From Arachis hypogaea (lineage: Eukaryota; Streptophyta; Magnoliopsida; Fabales; Fabaceae): a stretch of DNA of 64,000 nucleotides. Made by a program: the position numbers and the translations under genes. This document shows, piece after piece, positions 1-9,846 of the stretch; position 1 is the stretch's first letter; each line of letters begins with the position of its first letter. The stretch spans positions 87,648,626 through 87,712,625 of the forward strand of contig NC_092048.1 in NCBI RefSeq assembly GCF_003086295.3, given 5' to 3'. The notes beneath the pieces were generated by a model, which did not search any database, was not told the origin of the DNA, and saw only the letters and a program-made list of their open reading frames with translations.

Positions 1-111
1 TGAGCGTGAGAATCCATCAACCCAGTTAAATAGTTTTTAGTAAGTAGCAGAACAAGAAAATTACAAATACAAGAAATAAAAAGCCTAAGATCATTATAAA
101 ACTATACTTAC

Positions 112-388
112 TTTTAAATCACGTGAAAGTTTTAAATTTTCTTCAAGATCGCTTTTTCTTTTGGCCAACTCATTAGATGCAGCTGTGATGGCTTCATTTT
201 GCTTGGCATCGACTGCCTAATAAACAAAAAATATGTGAATTTGGGAATTATAGTTCAACAAACTGCTGAAAGATAACCATAAATAACAAAGACATCAATA
301 GTGATTTACTGAGTGAAACATAATAGATTAGTGAAAGACACACATATGAGCTGAGTAACTTTACCTTTTTTCCCTGATCAGGCAGCAT
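112..388 (-). CDS. Candidate two-exon start of an unrecognised coiled-coil gene
   Basis: Two short minus-strand exons fit together. Exon 1 (365-388) begins with ATG and encodes MLPDQGKK, followed by a GT donor at 364-363. Exon 2 (112-216) follows an AG acceptor at 218-217, reads 35 codons without a stop, and ends at a GTAAGT donor (111-106). Both junctions are phase 0. The exon 2 peptide is rich in Lys, Glu, Asp and Ala (it includes NELAKRKSDLEENLKLSRDLK-like charge spacing), as in a coiled coil. The gene would continue off the left edge. I do not recognise the family. An in-frame stop lies upstream of the ATG. It may instead be chance or a decayed gene. It lies downstream of the FAR1-like gene on the same strand. 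Confidence 0.35.
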
Positions 389-1141
389 ATTCAAAAGTAA
401 GCATAAATGAACTTTTAATTATTTAAACAGAAGCTGCATCAACCAGTCCCTTCTCTCGGGTATAATCCAAATCACTCGAACTCCCACTTCCACTTCAAAA
501 TCCGAGAAAAAAGGGAAAACCCCACTTGCACTAGAACTCCTACATCAAGAGGGAATGATCAAAATGTAAAGAAATATTCCTCAGAGTTAATAAATAAATA
601 AGATAAAATAAAAGTAAAAGGAAAAATCTTCACTTCAAATCCCAACAGAGTTCAATTCATATATCAAAGATACTAATATTAGCTAATATGTATTGATTCT
701 GAATCTATCTAATTATGATCAAATCAATCATAATGTCAAAATCGCATAATAATAAGCACCACTAGCGGAAAAATCATAAAACATAGAAGTAATAATGATG
801 GTCAAGAAAACCCACCCTTAAAAATAATAATACTTATATCTCTAGTCAAATGGAGACATTAAATAATCCGGCAAACAAATACCAACACAAACGTAAACAA
901 AATATAATGTCATATGTCACTAGACAGTTCATATGCCCACAAGAAAATAATAAAAAAAAAATAATAAAAAATATCCTATGTTGTAAATCTAATCCTGTGG
1001 AACCAGCCTTAATTTTTATATATTGATAGCACAAGCACTTGAAAGGGAGATATAATAAAAAATTTTAACATGCATAAATTAAAAATATAATATATAGATT
1101 ATAACTCTATGGATTTTATTGTTGATGACATCATTCAAAAG
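389..1141. other. AT-rich spacer, no gene seen
   Basis: This stretch separates the candidate exons at the left edge from the end of the FAR1-like gene. It would hold that gene's 3' untranslated region, because the stop codon is at 1142-1144. One short open stretch on the minus strand near 430-500 has codon-like composition, but I could not define its splice sites. I see no repeat boundary or RNA gene. Confidence 0.5.
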
Positions 1142-1288
1142 TCAAGCCCATGTATTGCTATCACTGGGTCCACTAGAATACGACGAGACATGAGAAAATT
1201 GAGGATATGATGTAATTCTAGCAGTAGAAGGATATTGGTTGAAGTACGCCATGCCATTTAGAACAGGATGAAAAGGAATAGGGAGGAC
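1142..1288 (-). pseudogene. FAR1/FHY3-like gene, 3' half of the last coding exon (cut off by element A)
   Basis: Read on the minus strand, this segment continues the protein that stops abruptly at 20762. The 5-bp duplication AGGAC (1284-1288 and 20762-20766) flanks element A, and counting it once restores the frame. The segment adds a Pro/Tyr/Ser-rich tail (FHPVLNGMAYFNQYPS, then SYPQFSHVSSYSS) and ends at TGA (1142-1144). The rejoined exon is 170 + 142 = 312 nt, exactly 104 codons including the stop. This exact fit is strong evidence that the two pieces were one exon. A transcript would now have to cross about 19.5 kb of transposon. Confidence 0.8.
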
Positions 1289-2918
1289 TGATAAACCCCA
1301 ATTTTGTGGTTTATCTTGTACTTAATTTGGGGGATTTTATCACTTTTTTCCACATTTATTCAATGAAATAGCATGGTTTTGTAATTCTCCCTTGAATTAT
1401 GCTTAAGTGTGAAAACATGCTTTGTAGGCCTTAAAATAGCTAAATTTAACTCACTTTAATTCCATTCGATGCCTTGATATGTTTGTTGAGTGATTTCAGT
1501 TCATAAGGCAAGTATTGGATGGAAGAAGTGAGGAGAAAAGCATGCAAAGTGGGAGAACTCATGAAGAAATGAAGGAACCGTAAAGCTGTCAAGCCTGACC
1601 TCTTCGCACTCAATCGACCATAACTTGAGCTACAGAGATCCAAATGAGGCAGTTCTAGTTGTGTTAGAAAGTTAACATCCGGGGCTTCAAAATGATATAA
1701 AATTCGTCATAGTTTCTTTGCGTTTAGGGGTGCACATGCACACTGTACACGTGTGCACCGATGGAGCACGTGATTCACTAAAGTGAAATCGTGGCCAGCG
1801 ATTTGTAGAGCATTTTGGGCCCAATCCAACTCATTTCTAATGCTATTTCATGCAGAATTCAAGCTTGGGCAAAAAAGGGAGCAATTGTTTTGAAGTTTTT
1901 GCATCATGTAGCTTAGTTTCTAGAGAGAGAAGCTCCCTCTTCTCTCTAGAATTAGGGTTCCTAGTATTAATTGCATCATAGATCCATGTTTAATCCCTTA
2001 CTTTCATCTTGTTTCTTCTACATTTTTATGCTCTAGTGATGTAATCTTTTTGTACCCTCTTGTTAATTTTCCTTTTCGTGCCTATTTGTTTAGGATTAAT
2101 GAACACTTGTTGGATTTGGATTTTCTATTAATGTAATTGATGTTTGATGTCTTTTATTATGAATTTGAGTTGTTGATCTTGTCTTCTTACAATTTGTAGT
2201 TGGTAGATTTTACTATTTCTTGTCATTTATTATGCTTTCCTTTTATGCCTTCCAAGTGTTTGACAAAATGCTTGGTTGGATGTTAGAGTAGATTTTGAGC
2301 ATTCTTGGCTTGGAAAGAGTAATTAGGCAATCTTGAGTCATGAAAACCCAACTTATGTTGGTGATCTAGAGTTGTTAGCTAGTATGATTTTCATTGACTC
2401 TAATCTCTTGCTAATTCAATTAGTAGGTGATTAGGACTTTTGGATTGAGATTAGCTAGTCTTATTAGACTTTTTCCGAGTATGAGGATAACATGATACCT
2501 TCCTCCATCTTCGGGGATGACATAATAAGATAAATTCTTGTTTATCATTGTATGACTAGGATAGAAAGCCTATATTCTCAATCTTTGCCATGAATGTCTC
2601 CCTTTATTACTTGCTTTCTTTAGTTACTTGCATGATTTACTCTTTTTGTCATTTAAATTCTTGTCTATTTACTTCCTTGCCCCTTTATCAATCATACCCT
2701 CTTTGTTCCTTCATAGACAATAATCATTCACTTCATTTCAATTCCTTGTGAGATGACCCGGAGTCCAAATACTCCGGTTAATTCTTATTTGGGGTTTGTA
2801 CATGTGACAACCAAAATTTTTGATGTGACAATTGTTTGTTGGTTTGGAGCTATGCTTACAACGAAGTAATTCTTTTCTATAAGAAGAAATCTAGACCATC
2901 GAGCAAATCTCTTCATCA
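1289..2918 (+). repeat. 5' LTR of element A
   Basis: It is identical in length to the copy at 19132-20761 and bounded by TG...CA. It contains a conserved inverted repeat at 1919-1950 (arms TCTAGAGAGA and TCTCTCTAGA). The same repeat recurs in the 3' copy (19762-19793) and in LTR C (36828-36859), and in diverged form in LTR E. The 3' end has the conserved Athila-like GAGATGACCCGGAGT block. I did not find a convincing TATA box. Confidence 0.92.
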
Positions 2919-2921
2919 AAA

Positions 2922-2939
2922 TGGTGCCGTTGCCAGGGA
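2922..2939 (+). other. Primer-binding site of element A (tRNA-Asp type)
   Basis: TGGTGCCGTTGCCAGGGA starts three bases after the LTR. It differs at two positions from the complement of the plant tRNA-Asp 3' end, which is seen perfectly in elements B and F (TGGCGCCGTTGCCGGGGA). A tRNA-Asp primer is usual for Athila-type elements. Confidence 0.88.
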
Positions 2940-3198
2940 GTTGCAATGGTGCTATGTTATTGACTATTGTATATATTGTGAATAGCTTGATTTTTGGTTT
3001 GTTTGTTAGTTTTTGCTAGTTTTAGGATTTGGTTTTCTTTGTTTCTTGTTAGAATTTGTTTTTGTTTTCTCTTATCACCATGAATTCTCACCCTTTTGGC
3101 TATAAGTGTGATTCAAACTATGTTGTAAGAGATGGAATTTACAATGATAACATGCATCAAGGGATTGGAGATCAAATTTGGAAAGAGTGATTGGAGAC

Positions 3199-4854
3199 AT
3201 GACTACTATCCTCACGGTGATGCGCGACGACCAAAGGGCATTTATTGCCACCCGAGCCGTTCAAGCGCCACCCCAACGTGACTACTCTTCTGATTCTTAT
3301 GGGTATACTCCTTATCCTAATGCATACCAATCTAATGTATGTGATGACCCTCATTGTGATTGTCAACCACAACCACTACATACATATGAACCCCCTCCTC
3401 AATATAGCCCTCCACCACACTCACAAGTCTCATATCACCATTCACCTCTACATGATCCTAACCCATACCAACCACCATATGAACCATACTTAGAGCCACC
3501 ACCATTCCAACACCAATACTCCCAAGAACCACAAAGTCCACACACACCACCTCAAGAATTTCACCAATATGAACCACCTTCCAATTACAACAACCTTCCC
3601 TCAAACAATGAACCCTCTCTTCCACCATCACCTCCCGATGAAGCCCACATGCTAGAATTGAGAGATCTTGAATCTCATATCTTAAGGCGACACGAGGAGG
3701 ATGAAAAGAAGTTTGAGGAGTTAAGAGCGAAAATGGCTATTACGGTAGAAGCCATTGGCAACATAGTCTCATCCCGCCTAAGCCTATGCGATCAAGGCAC
3801 TCCCATTGTTGAATGTGGAAAAGCAACCAATGAGCTTAGTGAGGGAGTGAACTTGAAGCTCCAAGGTGAAGAAGAGGATTTAAAGCAAGAAATGCAACAA
3901 GAGGAGGAGGTAGAGATTATTGAGCAAGAGGAAGTAGTGGTTGGAGCCTTAGGATATGTTGAGTACATAAAGGAAGCACAAATTGAAGAGCCTTCTTCCA
4001 TAGAGTTCGAAGTTGATGTTGAGGAGGAGAGTGCACAACCTCCAAGGCACAATGTGATTGAAAAATTGGAAGAAGTGTCCCAAGTAATAGGCCCTCCTAT
4101 TTATGATGATTCCATACCAACATATGATCCTTTTGAGCTTGAAGAATCCTTTTCCACTATACTCGGAATTGATGATGAGGTAGATTTCACTCAACCTCCT
4201 ATGTATGATTTGAGTGATGGGGAAGAGCTAGAGAACATTGGTGAAGAAGAATGTGAACTTGAGGAAGCTTGGCAAGAGGTAGAACATGAAGTATCTTGCC
4301 AAGTGGTGGAAGCCTTCCAAAAAGGATGGACGGGAGTGGAGCGTATTTTGTCAAGACCATTGGGAACTCCTCCACCTAGGTTGTCATCGAATCCTTCATT
4401 TGAGTGGGTAAAACTTCTAACTCTTAGCTTTATTATCCCACTTGAATTTGGTTTGCTTGAAACGGATGGCCAACTTAGAGCGCTTTGTGGAATTAAGCGA
4501 AAGAGGATGATGTTTAGTGGTTGGCGTTGTAAGTCTAGGCTCATTATGGTTGAAGCTTCAAGGAGCAAAGGTTGGACTAGTGCTCAATTGGATGGGTCTA
4601 GAAGGATAGTTTGGTGCTTCCATGAGAATTCATCTCTCTTGCCACCCGGAGGAAATCACCCTGATCAACTCAAGGACAGGTGTGAAAAAAAAGTGTGGAA
4701 TCCCGGATCACACAAGGAAGATCGACTTTGGGAGCCTATGGTTTGTGAAGAACTCCATCAAAGCTTGGAGTTATTAACCTTGAATGATGAAGCACAATGG
4801 AAGTCCAAGCATTGGTGGATGTTCAAGGATGGATTCAACCACAAGCCACCTTGA
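3199..4854 (+). CDS. Element A ORF1: Pro-rich/acidic protein of unknown function
   Basis: This is the only long ORF of element A, about 551 aa from the first ATG in this frame. An earlier ATG at 3080 opens a 36-codon frame (MNSHPFGYKCDSNY...) that overlaps the start by one frame step, so the natural N terminus is probably there and is now frameshifted. Layout: residues ~15-155 are rich in Pro, Tyr, His and Gln (repeated PPP, YEPP, HSP); ~160-220 are charged and helical; ~220-380 are very acidic; the C-terminal ~180 residues are mixed and Trp-rich, including GLLETDGQLRALCGIKRKR. I see no zinc knuckle, DTG-type protease or RT motif. It occupies the gag-pol position, before the post-ORF hairpins. 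I do not know its function; a gag-like role in a parasitic element is a guess. Confidence 0.7.
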   Translation: MTTILTVMRDDQRAFIATRAVQAPPQRDYSSDSYGYTPYPNAYQSNVCDDPHCDCQPQPLHTYEPPPQYSPPPHSQVSYHHSPLHDPNPYQPPYEPYLEPPPFQHQYSQEPQSPHTPPQEFHQYEPPSNYNNLPSNNEPSLPPSPPDEAHMLELRDLESHILRRHEEDEKKFEELRAKMAITVEAIGNIVSSRLSLCDQGTPIVECGKATNELSEGVNLKLQGEEEDLKQEMQQEEEVEIIEQEEVVVGALGYVEYIKEAQIEEPSSIEFEVDVEEESAQPPRHNVIEKLEEVSQVIGPPIYDDSIPTYDPFELEESFSTILGIDDEVDFTQPPMYDLSDGEELENIGEEECELEEAWQEVEHEVSCQVVEAFQKGWTGVERILSRPLGTPPPRLSSNPSFEWVKLLTLSFIIPLEFGLLETDGQLRALCGIKRKRMMFSGWRCKSRLIMVEASRSKGWTSAQLDGSRRIVWCFHENSSLLPPGGNHPDQLKDRCEKKVWNPGSHKEDRLWEPMVCEELHQSLELLTLNDEAQWKSKHWWMFKDGFNHKPP

Positions 4855-4871
4855 TGAGGAGCTCCCTATAT

Positions 4872-4921
4872 GTCCAACTTAAGGACAATAAACAAAAGCG
4901 CTAGGTGGGAGACACCCCACC
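4872..4921 (+). other. Two-hairpin element after the ORF1 stop (element A)
   Basis: Seventeen bases after the ORF1 stop comes a small stem GTCC-aacttaa-GGAC (4872-4886), then AAAAGCGCTA, then the stem-loop GGTGGGAGACACCCCACC (4904-4921). The same arrangement with different but still complementary stems follows the stop codons in elements B and I, and lies in the matching place in C. I infer a conserved RNA structure. Confidence 0.7.
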
Positions 4922-5119
4922 ATGGTAATATCCTTTCATTTTCCTCTTTGTAAATATTGGTAATTTAGGTTAAATTTCATGTTTTGATTGCCTAGTTGAG
5001 TTTATCTGGGAGTCTAGTAGGTTAAATAAGGTTTTATGATGTTTTGGTAGCTGTTTGGAGGTTTGGAATGCTTGGTTTGGTGCAAAAACATAGAAAAATT
5101 TTGAAAAACAAAGCACCAT

Positions 5120-6646
5120 TGGTGCACGAATTATGAATAACACGTTTCACAACTCGTACCACTAACCAGCAAGTGCACTGGGTCGTCCAAGTAATACCTT
5201 ACGTGAGTAAGGGTCGATCCCACGGAGATTGTTGGTTTGAAGCAAGCTATGGTTATCTTGCAATTCTCAGTCAGGATATTAATTGGTGGTTATCAATTGA
5301 CTTGCAAATGAACAAGGGAGCATAAATTAAAAGTTACTTGTTATGCAGTAATGGAGAATATGTTGGAGTTTTGGAGATGCTTTGTCTTCTGAAATTCTGC
5401 TTTCCTCTGTTTCTGATTCACGTATGCACGTCCTCCTATGGCAAGCTGTATGTTGGTGGATCACCGTTGTCAATGGCTACCATCCATCCTTCCAGTGAAA
5501 AGGGTCTAAGTGCACTGTCACCGCATGGCTAATCATCTGCAGGTTCTCAATCATACCGGAATAGGATTTACTATCCTTTTGCGTCTGTCACTACGCCCAG
5601 CACTCGTGAGTTTGAAGTTCGTCACAGCCATTCAATCCCAGAATCCTACTCGGAATACCACAGACAAGGTTTAGACTTTCCAGATTCTCATGAATGTTGC
5701 CATCAATCTAGCTTATACCACGGAGATTCTGATTAAGGAATCTAAGAGATATTCATTCAATCTGATGTAGAACGGAGGTGATTGTCAGACACACGTTCAT
5801 GGAGTGAGGAAGGTGATGAGTGTCACGGATCATCACCTTCTCCATAATGAGGCGCGAATGGATATCTTAGATAGGAACACACATGTTTGAATGAAAAACA
5901 GAAATACTTGCATTAAGTCATCGAGACACAGCAGAGCTCCTCACCCCCAACAATGGAGTTTAGAGACTCACGCCGTCAAAAGTTACAAAGTTCAGATCTA
6001 AAATGTCATGAGATGTCGAATACAATAGTAAAAAGTCCTATTTATAATAAACTAGCTACTAGGATTTACAGAAGTAAGTAATTGATGCATAAATCCACTT
6101 CCGGGGCCCACTTGGTGTGTGCTTGGGCTGAGCTTGAAGTCTACACGTAGAGAGGTCATTCTTGGAGTTGAACACCAACTTTTGTGCCATTTTGGGCGTT
6201 GAACTCCACTTTGCAACTTGTTTCTGGCGCTGGACGCCAGAATTGGGCAGAGAGCTGGCGTTGAACGCCAGTTTGCGTCATCTAAACTTGGGCAAAGTAT
6301 GGACTATTATATATTGCTGGAAAGCCCTGGATGTCTACTTTCCAACACAATTAGAAGCGCGCCATTTTGAGTTCGGTAGCTCCAGAAAATCCATTTTGAG
6401 TGCAGGGAGGTCAGAATCCAACAGCACCAGCAGTCCTTCTTCAACCTCTGAATCTGATTTTTGCTCAAGTCCCTCAATTTCAGCCAGAAAATACCTGAAA
6501 TCACAGAAAAATACACAAACTCATAGTAAAGTCCAGAAATGTGAATTTAACATAAAAACTAATGAAAACATCCCTAAAAGTAGCCATATTCTACTAAAAA
6601 CATACTCAAAACAATGCCAAAAAGCGTATAAATTATCCGCTCATCA
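5120..6646 (-). repeat. 3' LTR of element B
   Basis: It pairs with 14570-16096 at the same length. On the minus strand it begins TGATGAGCGGATAATTTATA and ends TTCGTGCACCA. It carries four CTGGCGTTGAACGCCAG-type palindromes at about 6160-6272 and the TATAAATAGG box (6037-6046). Confidence 0.95.
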
Positions 6647-7941
6647 CAACACCAAACTTAAATTGTTGCTTGTCCCCAAGCAACTAAAAATCAAGTAGGA
6701 TAAAAAGAAGAGAATATACTATAAATTCCAAACTATCAATGAAACATAGCTCCAATCAGATGAGCGGGACTTGTAGCTTTTTGCCTCTTGAATAGTTTTG
6801 GCATCTCACTTTATCCATTGAGGTTCAGAATGATTGGCATCTATAGGAACTCAGAGTTCAGATAGTGTTATTGATTCTCCTAGTTCAGTATGATGATTCT
6901 TGAACACAGCTATTTTGTGAGTCTTGGCCGTGGCCCTAAGCACTTTGTTTTCCAGTATTACCACCGGATACATAAATGCCACAGACACATAATTGGGTGA
7001 ACCTTTTCAGATTGTGACTCAGCTTTGCTAAAGTCCCCAATTAGAGGTGTCCAAGGTTCTTAAGCACACTCTGTTTTTGCTTTGGACCTTGACTTTAACC
7101 GCTCAGTCTCAAGTTTTCACTTGACACCTACACGCCACAAGCACATGGTTAGGGACAGCTTGGTTTAGCCACTTAGGCCAGGATTTTATTCCTTTAGGCC
7201 CTCCTATCCACTGATGCTCAAAGCCTTGGGATCCTTTTTATTTAGCCTTGCCTTTTGGTTTTAAGGGCTATTGGCTTTTTGCTCTTGCCTTTTGGTTTTA
7301 AGAGCTTTTGGCTTTTTCTGCTTGCTTTTTCTTTTTTCCAATTTTTTTTCGCCATTTTTTTTCTTTTTTTTTTTTTTGCAAGCTTTGTTCTTTGCTGCTT
7401 TTTCTTGCTTCAAGAATCATTTTTATGATTTTTCAGATTATCAAATAACATGTCTCCTTGTCATCATTCTTTCAAGAGCCAACATATTTAACATTCTTAA
7501 ACAACAACTTCAAAAGACATATGCACTGTTCAAGCATTCATTCAGAAAACAAGAAGCATTGTCACCACATCAATATAATTAAACTAAGTTCAAGGATAAA
7601 TTCGAAACTCATGTACTTCTTGTTCTTTTGAATTAAAACATTTTTCATTTAAGAGAGGTGATGGATTCATAGGACATTCATAACTTTAAGATAAAGTTAC
7701 TAACTACTAATGATCATGTAATGAAGACACAAACATAGATAAGCACTTAACATAGAGAAAACGAAAAACAGAGAAAGTAAGAACAAGGAATGAGTCCACC
7801 TTAGTGATGATGGCATTTCCTTCTTGAGGAACCAATGATGTTCTTGAGCTCTTCTATGTCTCTTCCTTGCCTTTGTGGCTTGATTCCCAGTGATTTTTGG
7901 TATTTCTATCCTCAGTTGCTTCCAATAATTATGTGGAGGGA
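6647..7941 (-). other. Element B 3' non-coding region
   Basis: There is no credible gene. The segment next to the 3' LTR reads AAGTTTGGTGTTG on the minus strand, and this AAGTTTGGTGTT phrase also appears in element I (62250-62360). A long T-rich tract (7340-7380) yields Phe-rich spurious frames. I see no env-like coding here, unlike element I. Confidence 0.6.
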
Positions 7942-8013
7942 AGTGCATCCCCTGAGGTATCTCAGGGGATCTCTTGATTTGCAGCCACATGTTCTACCAC
8001 TGAGCTATAGATC
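7942..8013 (-). other. tRNA-Cys-like remnant in element B
   Basis: The minus strand reads GGATCTATAGCTCAGTGGTA, then GAACATGTGGCTGCAAATCA. This matches the layout of plant tRNA-Cys: 5' acceptor strand, D arm TAGCTCAGTGGTA, and an anticodon loop with GCA. The 3' half is not a normal T arm. GGTTCGAATCC is absent and is replaced by the self-complementary CCCTGAGGTATCTCAGGG. I read it as a captured and rearranged tRNA-derived segment, not a working gene. Confidence 0.6.
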
Positions 8014-8251
8014 CTTCACATAATTGTTTTACCACACCAAACTTAGAATGTTGCTCGCCCTCGAGCAAAAGAAGAAGGAATAGATGAAGAAGAAGATGTG
8101 AAAAAAAAACTAGGATTATGAGGAGGGAAGGTGGGGATCCTGTGGGGTCCACAGATCTTGAAATGATTCTGTGAGGTCCACAGATCTTGAGGTGTCAAGG
8201 CATTTACATCCCTGCACCAATTTAGGCATGCAAAATGCCCTTGCACACAAC

Positions 8252-8507
8252 TCTGGGCATTCAGCGCCAGATTGGTGCTTGTTCTGGGCGTTGAACGCCC
8301 ATTTGTTGCCTATTTCTGACGTTGAACGCCAGAACCATGCTTGTTCTGGGCGTTCAGCGCCAGCTCTTCTCCAGGGTGCAATTCTGGCGTTCAAACGCCC
8401 AGATGCTGCCCATTTTGGGCGTTCAGCACCAGAACCATGGTCTGTTCTGGCGTTGAACGCCAGCCAGATGCTTCTTACTGGCGTTTAAACGCCAGTGAGA
8501 TCCTCCT
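8252..8507 (-). repeat. Palindrome array, GGCGTT-n-AACGCC type (element B 3' region)
   Basis: About eight copies of a 15-19-bp near-palindrome lie in 256 bp with irregular spacing. Centres vary: CTGGCGTTGAACGCCAG, GGGCGTTGAACGCCC, CTGGCGTTCAAACGCCCAG and the perfect CTGGCGTTTAAACGCCAG. Some copies have a damaged half-site (GGGCGTTCAGCACC). Related clusters lie in gag and in the LTRs of the same element and in solo LTR J. Confidence 0.85.
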
Positions 8508-8627
8508 CCAGGGTGTGATTTTTCTTCTGCTGTTTTCGATTCCGTTTTCAATTTTTAATGTTTATTTTGTGACTCCACATGATCATGAACCTAATAAAAC
8601 ATAAAAAACCATGAAAATAAATAAAAA

Positions 8628-8673
8628 TTGGGTTGCCTCCCAACAAGCGCTTCTTTAATGTCCTTAGCTGGAC
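8628..8673 (-). other. Two-hairpin element after the pol stop (element B)
   Basis: Reading the minus strand, 12 bases after the integrase stop comes GTCC-agctaa-GGAC (8660-8673), then AAAGAAGCGCTTG, then TTGGGAGGCAACCCAA (8628-8643). It has the same plan as in A, C and I, but different stem bases that still pair. Confidence 0.72.
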
Positions 8674-8685
8674 CTTGCTGAGCTT

Positions 8686-9846
8686 TTAATCTAGCTTCAG
8701 CCTTGAGCACTCTTGCTCAACATTGCCTTCAAGATAGTGCTTGATTCTCTGTCCATTAACAATGAACTTCTTGTCAGAGTCAATATCTTGAAGCTCCACA
8801 TTACCATATGGTGATACACTTGTAATCACATATGGTCCCCTCCACCGGGACTTCAGTTTCCCGGGGAATAGCCTGAGCCTAGAGTTAAACAACAGAACCT
8901 TTTGTCCTGGTTCAAAGATTCTAGATGAAAGCTTTCTGTCATGCCACTTTTTTTATTTTTCTTTATAAAGCTTGGCATTTTCGAAAGCAGTGAATCTGAA
9001 TTCCTCTAGCTCATTTAGCTGAAGCAATCTTTTTTCTCCAGCTAATTTGGCATCAAAGTTCAAGAATCTGGTTGCCCAGTAGGCTTTATGTTCCAGTTCC
9101 ACGGGCAGGTGACATGCCTTACCATATACAAGTTGGTATGGAGAGGTCCCTATAGGAGTTTTGAATGCTGTTCTGTATGCCCACAGAGCATCATCCAAGC
9201 TTCTTGCCCAATCCTTTCTACGGGTATTTACAGTCCGTTCTAGGATTCTTTTTAGCTCTCTGTTAGAGACTTCAGCTTGTCCATTAGTCTGTGGATGATA
9301 TGGAGTCGCCACCTTGTGGCAAATCCCATACCGGACCATGGCAGAGTAAAGCTGTTTGTTGCAGAAGTGAGTGCCCTCATCACTGATTAGTACTCTAGGG
9401 ACCCCAAACCTGCTGAAGATATATTTCTGGAGGAACTTCAGCTCTATTTTAGTATCATTGGTGGGTGTGGCAATGGCCTCAACCCATTTTGATACATAGT
9501 CAACTGCCACCAGAATATAAGTGTTTGAGAATGATGGTGGGAAAGGTCCCATGAAGTCAATTCCCCATACGTCAAACAACTCAATCTCCAAGATTCCTTG
9601 TTGAGGCATGGCGTAACCATGAGGCAGATTACCAGCTCTTTGGCAACTGTCACAGTTATGTACAAACTCTCGGGAATCTTTATAGAGTGTGGGCCAATAG
9701 AAGCCACATTGGAAGACCTTGGTGGTTGTTCGCTCACCTCCGAAATGGCCTCCATATTGAGATCCATGGCAATGCCATAGGATCCTCTGTGCTTCTTCTC
9801 TAGGAACACACCTACGGATTATTCCGTCTGCACATCTCTTAAAGAG
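8686..9846 (-). pseudogene. Element B integrase (frameshifted, one in-frame stop)
   Basis: The integrase inserts the cDNA copy into the genome. Its frame is visible from 9846 down to 8686. Near the start is an HHCC zinc-binding region (CHGS..., then CDSCQRAG). The catalytic core has D in [10 protein letters not shown] in ISDEGTHF and E in NGQAEVSN, so all three catalytic acids are present. The C-terminal part reads FEPGQKVLLFNSRLRLFPGK and ends CSRLKLD. Two breaks isolate it: it is out of frame with upstream pol (shift near 9847-9852), and TAA (8953-8955) separates the last ~88 codons. Integrase was part of a single gag-pol polyprotein in this family, so this copy cannot make it normally. Confidence 0.9.

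Noticed and set aside
5338..5532. 64-aa ORF repeated at 14788-14982
   Set aside because: Identical LTR positions of element B on the antisense strand; no other evidence of coding.
7942..8013. Functional tRNA-Cys gene
   Set aside because: No T arm (B box) and poor acceptor pairing; only the 5' half resembles a tRNA.
8252..8507. Could the regular palindromes be a CRISPR array?
   Set aside because: Eukaryotic sequence, irregular spacing, variable repeats, located inside a retrotransposon with gag-pol.
9444..9809. 121-aa minus-strand ORF between pol and integrase of element B
   Set aside because: Wrong frame: the integrase zinc region and core are in the adjacent frame, which is open from 9846.
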